Both the position numbers and the translations under genes were made by a program. This document shows, piece after piece, positions 14,160 through 16,648 of a stretch of 16,648 nucleotides of DNA. This stretch comes from Candidatus Niyogibacteria bacterium CG10_big_fil_rev_8_21_14_0_10_42_19. Lineage in GTDB: Bacteria; Patescibacteriota; Minisyncoccia; 1-14-0-10-42-19. The stretch spans positions 204 to 16,851 of the forward strand of contig PFCN01000012.1 of assembly GCA_002774705.1 (NCBI GenBank), given 5' to 3'. Positions within the stretch are counted from its first letter, which is position 1; every line of letters starts with the position of its first letter. Under the pieces are notes generated by a model, which saw only the letters and a list, made by a program, of their open reading frames with translations, had not been told where the DNA came from and made no database searches.

Positions 14160-14188
14160 ACTATATATGATAAATATCAGGTTGGCAA
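14160..14188 (-). promoter_or_regulatory. Leaderless rpsA promoter
   Basis: On the minus strand TTGCCA (14188-14183), a 17-base spacer and TATAGT (14165-14160) match the sigma-70 consensus. Seven bases separate the -10 from the ATG, so transcription should begin at or one base before the start codon. There is no room for a Shine-Dalgarno site. Confidence 0.65.
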
Positions 14189-14203
14189 GAAAGAATACCT
14201 TGA

Positions 14204-14322
14204 ATATTTATAGGAATTCGTAAAAATTCATTAAAGCTTATTTAAAATTACAAAATTTTATGGGCAAATAGCCGCGAATTTTAAAATACCACGAGCAAAT
14301 TTTGATCAATTTCTATAAATAT
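14204..14322. repeat. AT-rich inverted-repeat element before rpsA
   Basis: The outer arms 14204-14218 and 14308-14322 form a 15-bp stem with one wobble. The interior is AT-rich with further small palindromes (for example AAAATTTT near 14253). The right arm ends exactly at the stop codon of the Clp-type gene. It separates that gene from the rpsA promoter and differs in sequence from the repeats at 5065 and 9634. Confidence 0.5.
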
Positions 14323-16648
14323 CTACAAATTATTTACTTCTTCATCCGTAAACTTGAACACGTCTCCGCGCTTCAGATCTCCTTTTAATATTTTTTTAGC
14401 GATAATCCCCTCCACTTTATCGGCAATAGCGCGCCTCATGGGTCTGGCCCCCATTACCGGGTTATATCCTATTTTAGCCACTTTATTTATCAATGCTTCG
14501 GTTATTTCCAGAGTTATATCCTGTTTTTTTAATTTACCCACAAACTCGCCAAGCATTAATGTCGCGACCTTGACCAGCTCCGCCGGACCGAGCGACTTAT
14601 AAATAACCACCGCGTCAAAACGGTTCAAAAGCTCGGGTGAAAATTTTCCTTCCTGCCTCACCGCGTCAATAACTTTTTCGCGAACCTGCGAAATATCGCT
14701 CCCGCTCTTGAGCATGTCCCAGATGATGTTTGATCCGGCATTCGAGGTGGCAATGATCAGAGTTTCCCTTAAAGATATTCTTTTACCTGAAAAATCGGTA
14801 AAAAAACCTTCATCAAGTATTTGCAAAAATAAATTCAAAATTTCTTTTGACGACTTTTCAAGCTCATCAAAAAGAAAAATGCCGTAGGGCCTCTCCCGAA
14901 CTTTAGTTGAAAGTATCCCGGGCTCGCCCGTCTCAAAAGACCCGATCAGTTTTTTGAATCCTTCCTCGCCTTGAAACTCCGACATATCAAAACGGACCAT
15001 GGCCTCCTCGCCCTTAAAATACAGATCGGCTAGAGCTTTTGCGGTTTCGGTTTTACCGACACCGGTAGGACCCAAAAAAAGAAAAGAGCCGATGGGTTTA
15101 TTTTTATCCCGCAAACCTGCGCGCGTCCGACGTAAAGATTCCGAAATGACCCTTATTGCCTCTTCCTGCGCGACAATGCGCTCATGCAAATATTTTTCCA
15201 AATTCAAAAGAAGGTCCTTTTCCTCCTCTTCGGCCGCGCCAAGGGGGATGTTGGTTTTTCTCGTAATAAAAGTCTCAACGTCTCCAACAAGTATCATCTT
15301 GCCTTCTCCCGAAAGACCGGAATAGGCAAGCTCATCCAAAAGATTCACCGCTTTTTCGGGCATGACTCCTTCAACGACATATCTGTCGGCCACTTCAAGA
15401 ACTTTTTTAAGCGCCTGATATGTGAACATTTTATCCGAGGTCCGTTCGATGTCTTCGGCAACCTCTTCGATTATTAGCAGGTTTTTCTCCTCGGCGACCT
15501 CTTCAAGCTCGACGGTCTCGAATAATTTGGTGACCTTACCCGACCTTGAAAGACTTTTATGAAAACCGATTTGATCGGATGTCGCGATTGCCTGAATCCT
15601 CGCGCCGGCAAGATACGGTTCAATAAGAGAAATAAAATCCGACCCAAGCTCATAGGCGCTTTTTACCAAGTAATTAAGATCCTCCATTACAAGAATTATA
15701 TTTCCGGCGCTAACCGCTTCGTTCATTATCTTTATAATTAATCCCTCAAAATTACCTTTAGATTTGGTTGAAGCGGCAATGCTTGCTATATCAAGTAAAA
15801 CCATTCTTTTGTGCTCCATGGATGGGGCGATCTTTCCCTCCCTTATCATTTTTGCGACTCCTTCAATGACCGTATGCTTGCCCGAACCCTCATCGGCCAC
15901 AAGCAGAATATTTGCCTTTCCCGATTTTGAAAGCGCGTCCTCTATGGCAAAGATCTCTTTACGGCGCGTCCCAAGATGCGCGGGCGCGGATCTTCCGGTG
16001 ATATCCACCGAATATTTATCAAGCTCAAAAGTATAACCGAACCCAAGATCCTTAGCCATCCCGGGAATTCGCGAAAGATGCCCCTTCTCCCACACGAACA
16101 ACTCCGCTCTTTGAGTCCCGAGAATATTCGATACCCATGAAGCGGCCCCGATCAGATCTTTTTTATTTATTTTCAGATCGAATAAAAATTTCTCAAATGT
16201 TTTGTCTTTTTCATAAAGGACTCCGACAATTTCGGATATACCAATAATATTTTTATCACTTTCTAAGCATGAGGCCATCAGCGCCTCAATAAAATCAACC
16301 TTACCCAAAGTTCCACCTCCCGATCGGGAGATAAAATCCGAATAATCATCGGGAGAGGCTCCCAGACGCAAGAGCACAAAATTAAAAACTCCTCCATCAA
16401 AAATAGCCCGATGAAATTTTTTAACGTCAATATCCGAAAATCCGAGAAGAAATCCGGTCGAATAAAAAATATAAGCTACGTCAAAATTTATTTTAAAAGC
16501 CAGGTCTTCTTTAATAAAAACAATATTAGGTTTTAAAGAACTTGTATAAAAAAATTCTGCGAATAAAAGCGCCGAAAGAACCGAACCGGATATAAGCAAA
16601 AAGGCGTAGAGCAATAAAAAATTAAAATCTCCCGCGAAAGATAAAACG
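14323..16648 (-). CDS. ClpC/ClpA-type AAA+ ATPase, membrane-anchored, 5'-partial
   Basis: This belongs to the two-ring Clp unfoldase family. The frame stays open to the window edge, and TTG at 16614 is only the first possible start inside it; residues are counted from there. Order: a hydrophobic segment (about 1-22), a Clp N-type helical region (about 100-165), AAA module 1 (about 205-430) and AAA module 2 (about 470-755). Module 2 has Walker A GPTGVGKT (515-522), Walker B FDE (582-584), sensor TSN, arginine finger NRFD (664-667) and sensor-2 GARPMRR. Module 1 is degenerate: Walker A ends GKH (His247), Walker B reads MED, and the arginine-finger site is TKLF. Pore-loop tyrosines are missing in both rings and no ClpP-docking IGF-type loop is seen. 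Clp-family membership is sure; a protease partner is not. Confidence 0.88.
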   Translation of the reverse strand, partial: VLSFAGDFNFLLLYAFLLISGSVLSALLFAEFFYTSSLKPNIVFIKEDLAFKINFDVAYIFYSTGFLLGFSDIDVKKFHRAIFDGGVFNFVLLRLGASPDDYSDFISRSGGGTLGKVDFIEALMASCLESDKNIIGISEIVGVLYEKDKTFEKFLFDLKINKKDLIGAASWVSNILGTQRAELFVWEKGHLSRIPGMAKDLGFGYTFELDKYSVDITGRSAPAHLGTRRKEIFAIEDALSKSGKANILLVADEGSGKHTVIEGVAKMIREGKIAPSMEHKRMVLLDIASIAASTKSKGNFEGLIIKIMNEAVSAGNIILVMEDLNYLVKSAYELGSDFISLIEPYLAGARIQAIATSDQIGFHKSLSRSGKVTKLFETVELEEVAEEKNLLIIEEVAEDIERTSDKMFTYQALKKVLEVADRYVVEGVMPEKAVNLLDELAYSGLSGEGKMILVGDVETFITRKTNIPLGAAEEEEKDLLLNLEKYLHERIVAQEEAIRVISESLRRTRAGLRDKNKPIGSFLFLGPTGVGKTETAKALADLYFKGEEAMVRFDMSEFQGEEGFKKLIGSFETGEPGILSTKVRERPYGIFLFDELEKSSKEILNLFLQILDEGFFTDFSGKRISLRETLIIATSNAGSNIIWDMLKSGSDISQVREKVIDAVRQEGKFSPELLNRFDAVVIYKSLGPAELVKVATLMLGEFVGKLKKQDITLEITEALINKVAKIGYNPVMGARPMRRAIADKVEGIIAKKILKGDLKRGDVFKFTDEEVNNL

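Noticed and set aside
159..14325. Genetic code 25 (TGA as glycine)
   Set aside because: All conserved genes are full length with ordinary glycine codons and no in-frame TGA, so the standard bacterial code explains the window.

Overview
The window looks like a chromosomal segment of a Candidate Phyla Radiation bacterium (Patescibacteria, most likely Parcubacteria-like). The reasons are the compact housekeeping layout, reduced or remodelled versions of standard proteins (a 630-residue Mfd, a Clp ATPase with a membrane-embedded start), a monomeric B12-dependent ribonucleotide reductase, few Shine-Dalgarno sites, and promoters placed almost directly on start codons. The lineage is inferred from gene content only; no rRNA or other phylogenetic marker RNA is present. 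All 14 visible stop codons are TAA or TAG.

Positions 1-8692 are one long minus-strand run. In transcription order it reads lepB, hisS, a HIT-family hydrolase, rpsU, yqeY, ybeY, ftsA, ftsZ and nrdJ. It joins translation (His-tRNA synthetase, bS21, YqeY, the rRNA-maturation RNase YbeY), secretion (signal peptidase I), cell division (FtsA and FtsZ) and dNTP synthesis. nrdJ has its own promoter, with a perfect DnaA box overlapping the -35 region, and is followed by strong hairpin terminators.

Positions 8693-9079 separate lepB from the divergent pth. This gap is not empty. On the minus strand it holds a small two-helix membrane protein ORF with a strong ribosome binding site, a one-base frameshift at a T6 run, and an intrinsic terminator right after its stop. 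pth (plus) faces a minus-strand MFS-type transporter across an AT-rich hairpin repeat. The MFS gene diverges from a short mfd (plus), which lacks the UvrB-like N-terminal half-module and the C-terminal autoinhibitory domain. mfd converges on rpsA (minus, four S1 domains) across a 19-bp perfect terminator stem and a trio of mutually exclusive hairpin arms.

From 14153 to the right edge are an AT-rich inverted-repeat element and then a large minus-strand Clp-type AAA+ ATPase that runs off the window. Its first ATPase module is degenerate at every catalytic motif and both pore-loop tyrosines are absent, while its second ATPase site is intact. It is probably the most unusual protein here. I found no CRISPR array, insertion sequence, phage module, tRNA or rRNA.
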